NCBI GenBank assembly: GCA_031771865.1
Contig: JASISA010000027.1
Coordinates: forward strand, 1,674,001-1,738,000
Reading direction: 5' to 3'
Source: Nothophaeocryptopus gaeumannii
Taxonomy: Eukaryota; Ascomycota; Dothideomycetes; Mycosphaerellales; Mycosphaerellaceae
DNA: 64,000 nt
Translations under genes and position numbers: made by a program
Shown: one piece after another, positions 44,603 to 54,077 of the stretch
Position numbering within the stretch: position 1 is the first letter of the stretch
Layout of the letters: every line of letters starts with the position of its first letter
Notes under the pieces: model-generated
The model's input: only the letters and a program-made list of their open reading frames with translations
The model's database searches: none
What the model was told of the DNA's origin: nothing

Positions 44603-45831
44603 TTAGGCTGGAGGTGGGTGAGCGAACCATCGAGTGAACCATTTGACGGCCTGCTCTTCCGCTTTCTTTCCAGCAGCCGCCTCATGCTTCTCGTCTTCAT
44701 CAGCGCGGACCTGGCCATCGTCAGCAAATCCAGCAACTACGAATCGAGAGAACGAATACGCACTGCGAAACCGTGATGCGCTCCCTCGTACATCACAAAC
44801 TCATGCTCGACACCTTGGTCCTTGGTCTTTGCAGTCTTAGCTGTGAGGATCTCCTTGGTCTGCTGGGCAGCCTCCGGTGGCATTTGTGGATCCTCCAGCT
44901 CAGAAGCTGCACAGGAGTACGGAAGAACGATTCCGTTGATGTCGTCGGGGTACGTCAAGAACGAGGGATGCGCCACAAAGCCACAGACTGTCAGTCTGCT
45001 GCCATCATCGGCTTTGATCTTATCGTGGCACAGCTGCGTTACGAAGTGGCCGCCCCAGCAGAATCCAGCAGTACCCTATGTTACTCAACGGTCATTCTGG
45101 AATGCCACTGGGCATTGGGTGTTCTTACCATTGGGAGGTTCTTGCCCTCATCCTTCCTCAAGGCCTTGATGAAGTCGTATACACGTGGGCTGGCAACCTG
45201 TGGGCAGAAGAGTCAATAGCGTCAGTGAGACTTCCCAACAATAGGGACGGTCTTGAGCATTCAATCACTCACAGCAGGTCGACAGTATAGCATGAAGGGG
45301 ATGAAGTGGCGAGCTAGGTAGAGGCTGGATTGAAAGATCCCATGTCAGCGATTGTTTTGGACAGGGCTTAGAACATGGCGCGTCCTTACATGTGTCCAAT
45401 CTTATACAGATTGTTCCAGAGACCAGTCTTCTTGAGCGCCTTCATAGAGTTCATCATATCGAGAGGAATTACGATGCCTGTAGTCAGCCATTAGCTGCCA
45501 GTCGAGATCGTAGACATGCTGATTGAAGTACCTTGCATGAACTCAGGCAGATAGACATCAAATCCATTTTTCGCATACTCGTCTGCTAGAATTCGGTTGT
45601 TTGGGAGGGTCCACCCGAAAGCATCAGGGATGATAATGATGATGCCTTTTGGTGATCCATTTGGGGCGTTTGCGATATAGCACTCCAAGCCGTGGACTTT
45701 CTCTTCTCGTCCTGTCGGCGTGCCAGTGCTGTTTACGATTCAGACACAATTCCGTAGGCATTGTCTAAGAAGCGCTTTATTCTATTTACTTACTGCAGCG
45801 AGCCAGTTGCACAGCACGGTTTCAGAGACAT
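44603..45831 (-). CDS. Dienelactone hydrolase family protein (seven exons)
   Basis: Exons 45794-45831, 45532-45728, 45390-45477, 45273-45324, 45129-45197, 44764-45075 and 44603-44710 join to 287 residues. Six introns of 53-75 bp all have GT...AG ends. Family marks are the start CCATGSLHTGTPTGRE, IIIIPDAFGWTLPNNR, the nucleophile elbow GFCWGGHF with catalytic Cys, and the His in YEGAHHGFA. An Asp is expected around VCGFVAHPSF and after. It is a cytosolic alpha/beta hydrolase acting on lactones or short esters, possibly in aromatic catabolism. The true substrate is unknown. It is divergent from the sulfoxide reductase gene. Confidence 0.92.
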
Positions 45832-46205
45832 CGTGGTCGAGTAGCAACTGAAAGTCGAAGTGAAGTCCAAGAAACGAGTTCAATTGCAGAAGAGCTTGCC
45901 TCTTGATGTCGAATACACATAGACGGAGACACCCTTATGACCACTGCGTTAACGGACAAATGCACGCCGTCGATTCCTTGTGGTCAGAATAGTGGCTCTC
46001 TCACAGGCGCTGTGGATTTGTGGACGCAAAGACCAGCTCGAGCTCAGAAGAGCATCATTCCGTAGTGGGATGGCGAGGTGGAGCCTCGTGGTCGGTGCCA
46101 ATCATGCCGTATCGGAACCGAGGAAGAAAGCTTCCATGCACTTTCCCTTCGTTGTGAACCATTAACCTTACCACGCTCCATTACGGGCGACTCGTTCCTT
46201 CCAAG
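45832..46205. promoter_or_regulatory. Divergent intergenic region, dienelactone hydrolase / fRMsr
   Basis: These 374 bp separate two divergent genes and must contain both promoters. No AP-1-like TTACTAA or TGACTCA site was noticed. Confidence 0.4.
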
Positions 46206-46935
46206 ATGGTGATCTTCTCCCTTATCAGTATGCAATGAGTAGCTCTGATCCTTGAGCAAGGTCCACGCAGACTCTTCCAACTTCACGGAAAATGTCACCA
46301 AAACCGAGGCGTATGACCAAGTCATAGAGCAGGCGAAGGCTCTGTTTGAAGGGCAGAGGAATTGGGTTGGTCTTTCATGACAACATTTCACTGGATCAAA
46401 TACTGACAGATTATAGGTCTGGTAAGTCAAGAGGCTCACGTCCCAAGGTATTCGTCTCACAGCACCAGCAACACTGCAAATGCCGCCTCCCTGATCTGGC
46501 ACGCTCTCCACGCCATCCCCTCACCATCCAACAAAACCAACTGGGCAGGCTTCTACGTATCTGACCCATGCACTCCCAATCAACTCATTCTCGGTCCATT
46601 CCAAGGAAAAGTCGCATGCCAAACTATCCTTTTCAGCAAAGGCGTCTGCGGCGCTGCCGCGGCGTCTCAGAAAACCCAACTCGTGCCAGATGTGGAACAA
46701 TTTCCCGGACATATTGCTTGTGATGGGGATTCAAAGAGTGAGACTGTTGTGCCGATTGTAAAGGGTAAAAAGGTGAGCTCCCCAAAACTTACCTACGTGG
46801 CGTCTCTGCTAACAAAGTATTGAGGTTGTGGCCATAATCGACATTGACTGCGCAGTTGAGAATGGATTTGATGAGGAAGATCAGACGAAGTTAGAGGAGC
46901 TGGCGGAGGTTCTTGCGGATGCGTGTGATTGGTGA
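46206..46935 (+). CDS. fRMsr: Free methionine-(R)-sulfoxide reductase (GAF domain)
   Basis: Exons 46206-46208 (only ATG), 46261-46365, 46417-46421 (5 nt), 46463-46772 and 46825-46935 join to 177 residues. The conserved N-terminus VHADSSNF, NW-VC-TSNTANAASLIWHA, NWAGFYV, the catalytic-cysteine blocks VACQTI and GVCGAAAA, then FPGHIACD and SETVVPIV identify the GAF-type enzyme that reduces free L-methionine-(R)-sulfoxide with thioredoxin. The joined sequence NWVCTS exists only if the 5-nt exon GTCTG is spliced in between introns of 51 bp (branch TACTGAC) and 41 bp. The gene is convergent with glutamate-cysteine ligase, 141 bp between stops. Confidence 0.93.
46417..46421 (+). other. fRMsr: Five-nucleotide microexon of the fRMsr gene
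   Basis: GTCTG is flanked by TTATAG upstream and GTAAGT downstream, an ideal donor. It supplies the Val codon and the first two bases of the Cys codon in NWVC. No other donor/acceptor choice that I tried keeps both the family sequence and the frame. Confidence 0.7.
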
Positions 46936-47076
46936 TTAACTGCAAGCACTCCGTCGGGGAGAGAAGTGCATCTGTTGAAGCATCACGACGGTGGGAGACG
47001 AGTGAAGAGACGCACCAGGATGCCGGTCTCTGATAGAGACCGGCATCTAGTGTCCAGTGGCCTTTCGATAAACCAT

Positions 47077-49350
47077 CTATTGCTCTCGGCATTGACCAAG
47101 CATCTCTTTGGCAAAGCCATCTCGTCCCTCATTGACCGTAATTCGTTCAGCCGCCTTTACCAAATCATAAGCCATACCGTGTGTCACAACACTATCCTTC
47201 TTGTATTGTGGATGATCGCGCACGAAGTGTCGTATCCACTTCGCTGCCGTCCACAGAGTCCCATTCGCGCGGCCTCGAATGAGAGCCAAATACTGCGCCA
47301 GCTCACATCTGGTCTCGACATCCACATTAATGCTATCGAGATAGGATTCGACCAGAGGGATGAGACCCGGGAAGCCGCAATCTGCCTTCCCGTTGATGAC
47401 CTCGTCCACGCTCATCAGCTCGTACTCTTCCCTCGCGGGCCTTGGCGTGTGTGGCCGGCTCGACTGTGGGGTGTTGGGACCAGATGGGGTGGCTGAGGAA
47501 ACTTCGTTGGTTCTTGCTTGCCGTCGTGGCAGCGGATCTTTGCGGAAATAGAAATTTTCGTTCAAGACCGCATCGCGTTTGTGTGCAGTCTCCATGTTCT
47601 CCGTCGTTCGCGGTATCGGAATGTAGAAGTTGAGATCGAAGCTCAGTATTGCCCTCGTGATCAACACTACGAACACTGAAAAAGCCGCGTTCTCAAAGTC
47701 AGTGATTTGAATTTCCATCGGACGGACTTCGACGCGCCAGCCGATATCATTGCCAGGTGGGGGCGGCTTAAAGCGCATGTGTTGCCAATTCGTGCTCTGC
47801 AGATTCTCGAAATGGTCGGTCTTGTTAAGATCGAGCTTTTCCAAGTCTTCTGCGAAGACCACGATTGGATCGCGGATGAAAAGATGGGCAAAGTGGGTTG
47901 CAAGGATATCATCCATGCCACCTTCGACCAGGCGCGCCTTGAGCTTCTCATCAACGACAAGGTCTGGGTCGAGATATTCTGGCCGTAACCGGGAGTCTTG
48001 CGAGATGTATGTGCTGTTGCTAGCGTATCTTGATTTCGGTATCCGCCATCGATCGTTTTTCAAAGGCTTCTCGCCCATCTCCTCTGGTGTTCGATCATCA
48101 ACTGCGCGGCTAATCTGGTTCCATCGTACATCGGTGTCTGCCAGGAACCCTTTGTAGATCGGAGTCGCCGCTGTTAGGGCCAAGAGAATTGGTCCAAGGG
48201 GCGAGAGTTGATCGTACATTGTTCGTCCTTCGGCGACGTTCTTTGCCTGAAATGTGATTTGCAGACAGCATGATCCCATGCCAAACGCCATCGCGTCCAT
48301 GTAGATATGATCATCCTTTGCAGCACCATTACGGACATCGTCGTCTTCAGGCCAGTTGTGTAGATCGTAGTAAACCGTGGGATCCTTCCAAGGCTTTGGT
48401 GTGTTCTCATCGTGGAAGACAGGTACATTGAGCTCAACCTTCCGACCTCGCCGCCACCGAATGTTAGCAGCTAACGTAGGGAATCGGATATGCGGGTTTG
48501 CAATCTCGTCCGGCACGAATTGCGATCTCAGGCGAGGGCCGGAGGGCGGATAGTAGGGAGTGATCGATTTCCTGTCTCCGAGAAGCGGGAATGTCGTGAG
48601 TGTGATCGGATATTCGTGGTCGTAAATATGCTCCTTGGCAATCTGTCGCCTTTCATATTGTCAGTCAACTGCCAGAGCATTCGTGGTAGCTTAATCGCAC
48701 CTCCACTTCATGTCCTGTTCCACCTCCAGTAAATCCTTGAAGTTGATGCTCCATGGTCGACCTGGAGTGGCTTCCAGCATGAAGCGGCCGAACTCGGGAT
48801 GAAATGTCGGCGCTGGCCATGCAGTCCTACACTCCGTCAGATCGCGTCCTGCTAAACGCGCTCGCTACTCCTCACTTGACTTCGCCTTTGGCCAGATCCG
48901 GAACTCCGCCGCCTTTCTTCAATAGCTCCTCATCATTGGCAAGGGCCTCTAGGATGTCTGCTTGGCGGAGTGAGAGCTTCACTTCTTTCTGCTCATCGTT
49001 GAATGAGACGACAAGGTATTCGATCTTGTCCCAATCAGCTCCATCGCTCTTTGCGGCATGGCAGTGCTTACCATACCTCATCGCCCCATAGCAAAGCATC
49101 TCGCTCCTTCCCTTTGGATCTATTCCATATCGCAAGTAGTTGCTATACCTCCTATCAGCATGCATAGCTCTCTTCCAAGCGGATGTTCGCGTGTGCTGCA
49201 GTGTTGTACCTCAATGCCCCACTCTCGTACATGGCTGGCGACCTTCTTGGCTTCAGGCCAATCGAGCGGTGTACCGACGGCACTGTATCTCAATCAATTT
49301 TCCGACTTGCAGATGTAGTGCCAATGCGCGACCTCGTACAGTAGCCCCAT
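47077..49350 (-). CDS. GSH1: Glutamate-cysteine ligase (gamma-glutamylcysteine synthetase)
   Basis: Six exons at 49340-49350, 49210-49282, 49077-49142, 48876-49024, 48701-48826 and 47077-48649 give 665 residues, the usual fungal length. Start MGLLAVGTPLDWPEAKKVA, then WGDEIEYLVVSF, HPEFGRFMLEATPGRPW, MDAMAFGMGSCCLQITFQA, MRFKPPPP and GWRVEVRPMEIQ are diagnostic. It makes gamma-glutamylcysteine from glutamate and cysteine with ATP, the rate-limiting step of glutathione synthesis in the cytosol. Five short introns cluster in the 5' quarter. The first exon is only 11 nt. The neighbouring sulfoxide reductase is also a thiol/redox gene. Confidence 0.98.
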
Positions 49351-49928
49351 CTTGCAGCACAACCTGCAATGCCTTCACTTGGTATGGTGCGGATCTCGGT
49401 GTATCGCGGGGTCGTGTCTCAGCTATCGCAAGACACGAGGCGGGCGTCGCTGATACTTCAGAGGTTCACCTCTGCTCTTTCGCTACGAAGTGAGTTTGGC
49501 GTTTAAAGGCTCCAGGCGATCGGCCGCGAAATAGTCTCCTTGCCCGTCACGACATCACCGCGGTCCAGCTGAGGGGTCTGGAGGGGTCGATGTTGGCGTG
49601 TACGAAAACGCGGGTGTCAAGCAAGGGAAGTGTTCACGGCGGGTGGGCGGACAATGGAGTCGTGCTGCGGCGGCAGTGCGAGAAGTGAGTGAGAAAATGC
49701 ATGGGTCGCCATGGTAGTCCAAGCTATCGGCGCGAGTGATCTCAACTTTAAAGATATGATTACCAACTGTGATTCTCGAGATGCTGGTGATGCGGCGATG
49801 AACTCGCGCGGCCGCAATTCGGCCGCTCTCAGTCTCACTCAGTTGCCGACTTCACGCCTTCACTATCACCATCGACAATAATCTATCTGCGATTCTCCAT
49901 ACTCAGTATGACTGCACTCGCGCAAGCT
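49351..49928. promoter_or_regulatory. Promoter of glutamate-cysteine ligase
   Basis: These 578 bp lie between the ligase start and the stop codon of the first HExxH paralogue. No Yap1 site (TTACTAA or TGACTAA) was seen by eye. Confidence 0.4.
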
Positions 49929-51071
49929 TCACGCGGAATACATACCACAACTGTCATCTACCTGTCTTGAACTCCAATGCGCTTGTCGTTGCCAGAAGTC
50001 CGCCGCGAAAAACTGGTTGATATACGCGTCGGGGACCAACCAGACTTTCCTCGTCGGAGGCTCAGTGGTGACCGGGAACGGCGTTTCAGTTTCTTGATAT
50101 CTGCGGACCATTTCCTTGGACGCCGCCGTCTGAAGCCAGAGTCCTCCGCTGCCAGATATGCTCCCTCCATAGCCCTCACCACCAAACAGCCATTTCGTAA
50201 GGGCCAGACCCATCTCGCCTGGATTCAAATGTCAGCGGACACAGATTGCAAGAGAAGAAGTTTTCAAATCCGGCCTTACAAAAGTGGTCATCTTCAAAGA
50301 ACATCTCGCCCGCCTCATCTCCGTAATGAACAATGTTCATGACGTGGGCTAGTTCCTGCAGAAGAGATCAGCTTTCCTAACATATTGTCATTGCAGAGCA
50401 TGCTTTAAGGATCTTACGTGCGTCAGAATTAGTGCTGTGCGAAAAGAGAAGTTCCGCAGGCTAGACAACGACCCAGCCCGGTACGCCCTTTGGACAGCAT
50501 CCATGGCCCTCCAAGTAACGGCCACTACTGCCACTGAGCCTCTCTTTGCAGTCTTCGCATATGCAACTCCATCTCCTTGCATAATTTCTGCGGGCTCTAC
50601 GAAAAGGATTGCAACATGCTCTCGAAGCCTTTGGACTGCGGCGAGGACTTCCCTGACGTCGGTTGCAGTCAGACATCTCTTCGAGCAGCGAAATCGTTTA
50701 TGCGACCGGCCTTCAGTGTCAACAACCTGCTCCGTCGGTCCGTTCAGAAAATTGTGCCAGAATATCAACGCCCTAGGACTCGTGATGATCTTCTGAACAA
50801 GAGCCATTGCCGGCTGCATCAGTGCATATTCGGTGTCTGTGAGATGGGGGAACTGGGCGCGTGTGAAGAGTAAGTAAGCCTCATCTGACGCAAGCTGTTG
50901 AAGCATCGCTTGGATGTCAGGAACCTTTTTGGACTCCAACCATGCCTCGACGATGCTGGAATCTATCGGTGGCGGTCGTTTGAAGCTGCGAGCCTGGCAG
51001 TTGGCAAACCGCAGTGCATCGTCCAAAGTCCTCCCTGATGGGACTCGAGGAGCACTCCCATGCTGGCGCAT
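49929..51071 (-). CDS. HExxH metalloprotease-like protein, paralogue A
   Basis: Exons 50418-51071, 50280-50355 and 49929-50218 give 339 residues. The core is ILTHELAHVMN with a downstream GEMFFEDDHFCEMG. This reads HExxH, then 22 residues, then Glu, the arrangement of zinc gluzincin peptidases. The first intron falls exactly between the His and Glu codons of HELAH. Upstream is a block shared with the two paralogues (SPRALIFWHNFLNGPTEQVV), and the C-terminus has the shared INQFFAADFW. No signal peptide is visible, so a cytosolic location is assumed. The family is not one I recognise. The end of the coding sequence could change if a GTAGAT near the terminus is used as a donor. Confidence 0.68.
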
Positions 51072-51355
51072 TCTGATTGTCTCGGAGATTTGGTCGGACT
51101 CTCGATCTGCTTGTGCACATCTCTGATTCTGTTACTATTTGACATTTTGAGAAAGAAACTGATGGGGATGAAGTATTGGAAACTATTTGCATTCACTGAA
51201 GAGGCGGACGTAGGAAAGCGTGAAGAGTGCTATGCAAAGGTGAATGAAAGACGTCGCTTGGTAGGCCCAAGATAAAGCAACCGCGATCTAACGCATCTAA
51301 GGATCCACGAACTGTCGGTCAATGTCAGCACTGCTCCGTCTGGACAGCAAGACCC

Positions 51356-52267
51356 TTACCTACCTTCCCAGAAAGACGCGATGAAAAGAGACTCCAGATC
51401 CCCACCTTCAATCATGCGAATAGGACGGGATCCATTCTCATCCAGGCGAGCCGTCGAAGAAACCGCAATACCCAAAGGAATCGCCGCCTCCGCATGCACG
51501 TGGTGATCCAGCGTCTGAAGAAACAATTTCTCCATCGCAGTGTTCTCACCCTGAATCTTCATTTCGCCCGCTATGACGACAGCCTCCCACGACCACCCAA
51601 GTTCCAACAACACGCAATCCTCGAAATATGGTTCACCTGGTCCACGGGTAAAGTTGTTGAGCGCGTGCACTGTCTCGTGGGCCATCGTGATACCCATCTC
51701 CACCCATCGACGCAGGAGGGCGTGAGGAGATTGGCGAGCAAGATCGAGTCGCATGAAGAAGTGCATATTTATGCGGGTATCGCTCTTCGTACCCATATCC
51801 TCTGGATCCTCAGGGCAGAGACGAGTCGTGCTGGTCGTGGTGGCGCCGAGAGTATCGGGCAGAGCGGCGAACTTCCAATTCACTGCATCTGCTAGGCCAT
51901 GCAGGATATCTAATATCTTATCCCTCTCCCCAGGTGGCAGAGGGATATCGGGGTTAGTATACACCCTCCAGAACTTTACCTTGTCCTCCCCATCTGTATC
52001 CACTACATGCTCCTGCCTCCCGTAAAGTATTCCGTGGAAGAAATGCAGCGAAGCAGAGCAAGTCAATAACCTACTAGCAAGCAATACCGCTGGTGCGATC
52101 ATCAACCACCCCTCATCTCTGAGACCCGGCCAGCGGGATCTTGCGAGGACGGGGTGCATGTTGGCACAAAAGGCGTCTTCGAGAAGGTTGAGCAGGCCTG
52201 AGTTGACCTGCACACTTACCAACTGCGCAAGTACGAGGTGGAATCGAGCTTGTTGTGGGGAGGGCAT
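51356..52267 (-). CDS. HExxH metalloprotease-like protein, paralogue B
   Basis: A continuous frame of 303 residues starts at the ATG at 52267. Shared blocks with paralogues A and C are SASLHFFHGILYGRQEHVVD, then DTRINMHFFMR, the MAHETVHALNNFTRGPGEPY zinc-like motif with ELG 20 residues after the second His, and LESLFIASFW at the end. A good donor (GTAAGG, followed by a TGCTGAC branch and a GACAG acceptor) lies just after the FWEG codons, so the true C-terminus may be about 20 residues longer, ending near 51240. There is no signal peptide or membrane helix. It lies 284 bp from A in the same orientation, consistent with tandem duplication. Confidence 0.68.
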   Translation of the reverse strand: MPSPQQARFHLVLAQLVSVQVNSGLLNLLEDAFCANMHPVLARSRWPGLRDEGWLMIAPAVLLASRLLTCSASLHFFHGILYGRQEHVVDTDGEDKVKFWRVYTNPDIPLPPGERDKILDILHGLADAVNWKFAALPDTLGATTTSTTRLCPEDPEDMGTKSDTRINMHFFMRLDLARQSPHALLRRWVEMGITMAHETVHALNNFTRGPGEPYFEDCVLLELGWSWEAVVIAGEMKIQGENTAMEKLFLQTLDHHVHAEAAIPLGIAVSSTARLDENGSRPIRMIEGGDLESLFIASFWEGR

Positions 52268-53008
52268 GGCTACGTATGACGGTGATCTCGAGTGAAGGGG
52301 AGGAAGAAACGTACGCAGTCAACTTCTTAAATGAACGAGAAGATGGTATAATGTGCTTAGTCCCCGCACAATAGTCTTGTTTGAGTGAATGGTATTGTCT
52401 CTTCTTTGACGGTGGGACATGAGGATAAAGGGCATCGAAAGTTTGAGACAAAGCAAGGTAGGTTGAAGAGGGAGAGTCTGATGATGGCCGGCGAACACTG
52501 GTCTCAGTATCGGATTGAGGAGTCTCGGTGAATAACTATCAAGTGCTCAGCCTCTGGATCAAGAGACGTTTGTCTGATATCTACGGGACTTGAAGACATA
52601 TTCACAGGATATGGCATCCTTCACGCTCTAGTCTCGACGCGAAATCTAGCTGGCAAGCCATGCAGGACAGACGGATCTGATGAGGTCTGGGTGATCGTTC
52701 CTTGCGCTTCGAGGTGCTGCTAGCGTTCGAACGGGCTCGTAATAGCCCCCTTCGGGACGATAGAAGCTTCGATGTGAGCGCACAGAATGCTTGCATCATA
52801 CAACCCAAAGTCCGGGTGTGTGGCTGTCGGAATGTAGATCGCACGGCCAGGCTTCAGTTTGCGAGCGAGCGGTCGTTATCTCTGGTGCCATTTCTGGAGT
52901 GCGTTCGACTCAAATAATGTCTCCATGGAGAGAGATTGTACTCTTGAGCCGCGCGAGTCCTCTTCTCACATAATTTCTTTCCAAACGCGTAGACAGCCAA
53001 AGCCTCCC
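52268..53008. other. Intergenic region
   Basis: These 741 bp lie between the paralogue B start and the 3' end of the uS11m gene. Only short frames without family resemblance were seen. Confidence 0.4.
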
Positions 53009-53749
53009 TTATCCCAGTCTTCTCGGCTTCTTGCTCCTTGGTCCACCTTGCTTTAATCTTGTTGCATCAACCACACTGCTAATCTTGCTTCGGATGAATC
53101 GTCCCTCTGTACCAAGGATGACCTTCGTGACTGCTTCTCTCCCGGCGCCAAACCCTCTTAGCACAACCTGCAAGCTGTGCAGATCTCTCAGCATGCCCTT
53201 CTCTTGCATCTGCTTCAGAGCAAAAGCTGCAAGCTGAAACGCTGCGTCGTAGCTACCGCGTCCAGCCTTTCGAAAGCCGATGTTGCCAGTTGATAATGAA
53301 AGCAAAACATCCAACATCTTACTCTGATCTTTCGCGGATGACGAAGTCGACGATACGCTTGATGACGTTGTTTGGCTGGCAGGTCGCGAGGGTTGAACGA
53401 ATGTAATATGCGTATTGTGTTTCGTGGCGTATACGTGAAGTCGGTATGGTTGATCGCGGGTTTCGCCTGTGATGTCTGGACTCAAGCCGGCTTTCATGTA
53501 GTCCCCCGGTTCAGCATTTAATATGGACTCTAGGTCCTTTGTATTGGTTCCAGACGGTGGTCTACTCCCACCCCGACTGCGATTCGTACCCATCCCACCA
53601 AGGAAGCTGGGGCTACCAAATGTGTCGTCCAATGCCATCGCCTTAGGGGAGGTAGAGAAGGTGCGTTTCGAGATGGAAGGGAGGAGTCGCTGGCGACATG
53701 TGTGGCACATGAAGGAGCTGAATGCCCGCGTGGACTTGATCGCCGCCAT
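53009..53749 (-). CDS. MRPS18: Mitochondrial small-subunit ribosomal protein uS11m
   Basis: A single exon gives 246 residues from the ATG at 53749. The first residues are basic and Ser-rich (AAIKSTRAFSSFMCHTCRQR), as in a mitochondrial presequence. An in-frame ATG at 53827 would add 26 residues. After a low-complexity linker, the S11 fold appears: RLHVYATKHNTHITFVQP, LSLSTGNIGFRKAGRGSYDA, LRGFGAGREAVTKVI and the hallmark end DATRLKQGGPRSKKPRRLG. It is part of the platform of the mitoribosome 30S-type subunit. The gene is divergent from TIM44 with only 328 bp between starts. Confidence 0.93.
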   Translation of the reverse strand: MAAIKSTRAFSSFMCHTCRQRLLPSISKRTFSTSPKAMALDDTFGSPSFLGGMGTNRSRGGSRPPSGTNTKDLESILNAEPGDYMKAGLSPDITGETRDQPYRLHVYATKHNTHITFVQPSRPASQTTSSSVSSTSSSAKDQSKMLDVLLSLSTGNIGFRKAGRGSYDAAFQLAAFALKQMQEKGMLRDLHSLQVVLRGFGAGREAVTKVILGTEGRFIRSKISSVVDATRLKQGGPRSKKPRRLG

Positions 53750-54077
53750 GCTGCTGTCTGTCCGTCGGCAATGGCTTCTTGTAGATGGTGGGCGGCGAGA
53801 TGAAGGAGTAGTTAATTGGCATGGCATCGTGAATGCGGAGAAACTCGGGAGTGTCTTCTGGCCTCAGGCAAGAGGTCGGCGACAGCGAGCGCCGATCCCT
53901 GCTTCGGCTCGCATGCAAAGCTTCTTCTCGTCGACTCTCACGAGAAGTCACACCGTCGACGATGCTGCACCTGCATCCCTCTCTCTTTGCCTCCTGCTCT
54001 TTCGACCCATCCATTCATCGTCCTCTTTCCATATCTATTGCGCTTGGTACACTCGAACGGCGATTGCGATCCGGAGC
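53750..54077. promoter_or_regulatory. Bidirectional promoter uS11m / TIM44
   Basis: These 328 bp (250 bp if the longer uS11m start is used) drive two nuclear genes for mitochondrial proteins in opposite directions. No named element was recognised with confidence. Confidence 0.5.

Noticed and set aside
53523..54077. 5' extension of the TIM44 frame
   Set aside because: It overlaps the opposite uS11m coding region, and the extension does not resemble Tim44.
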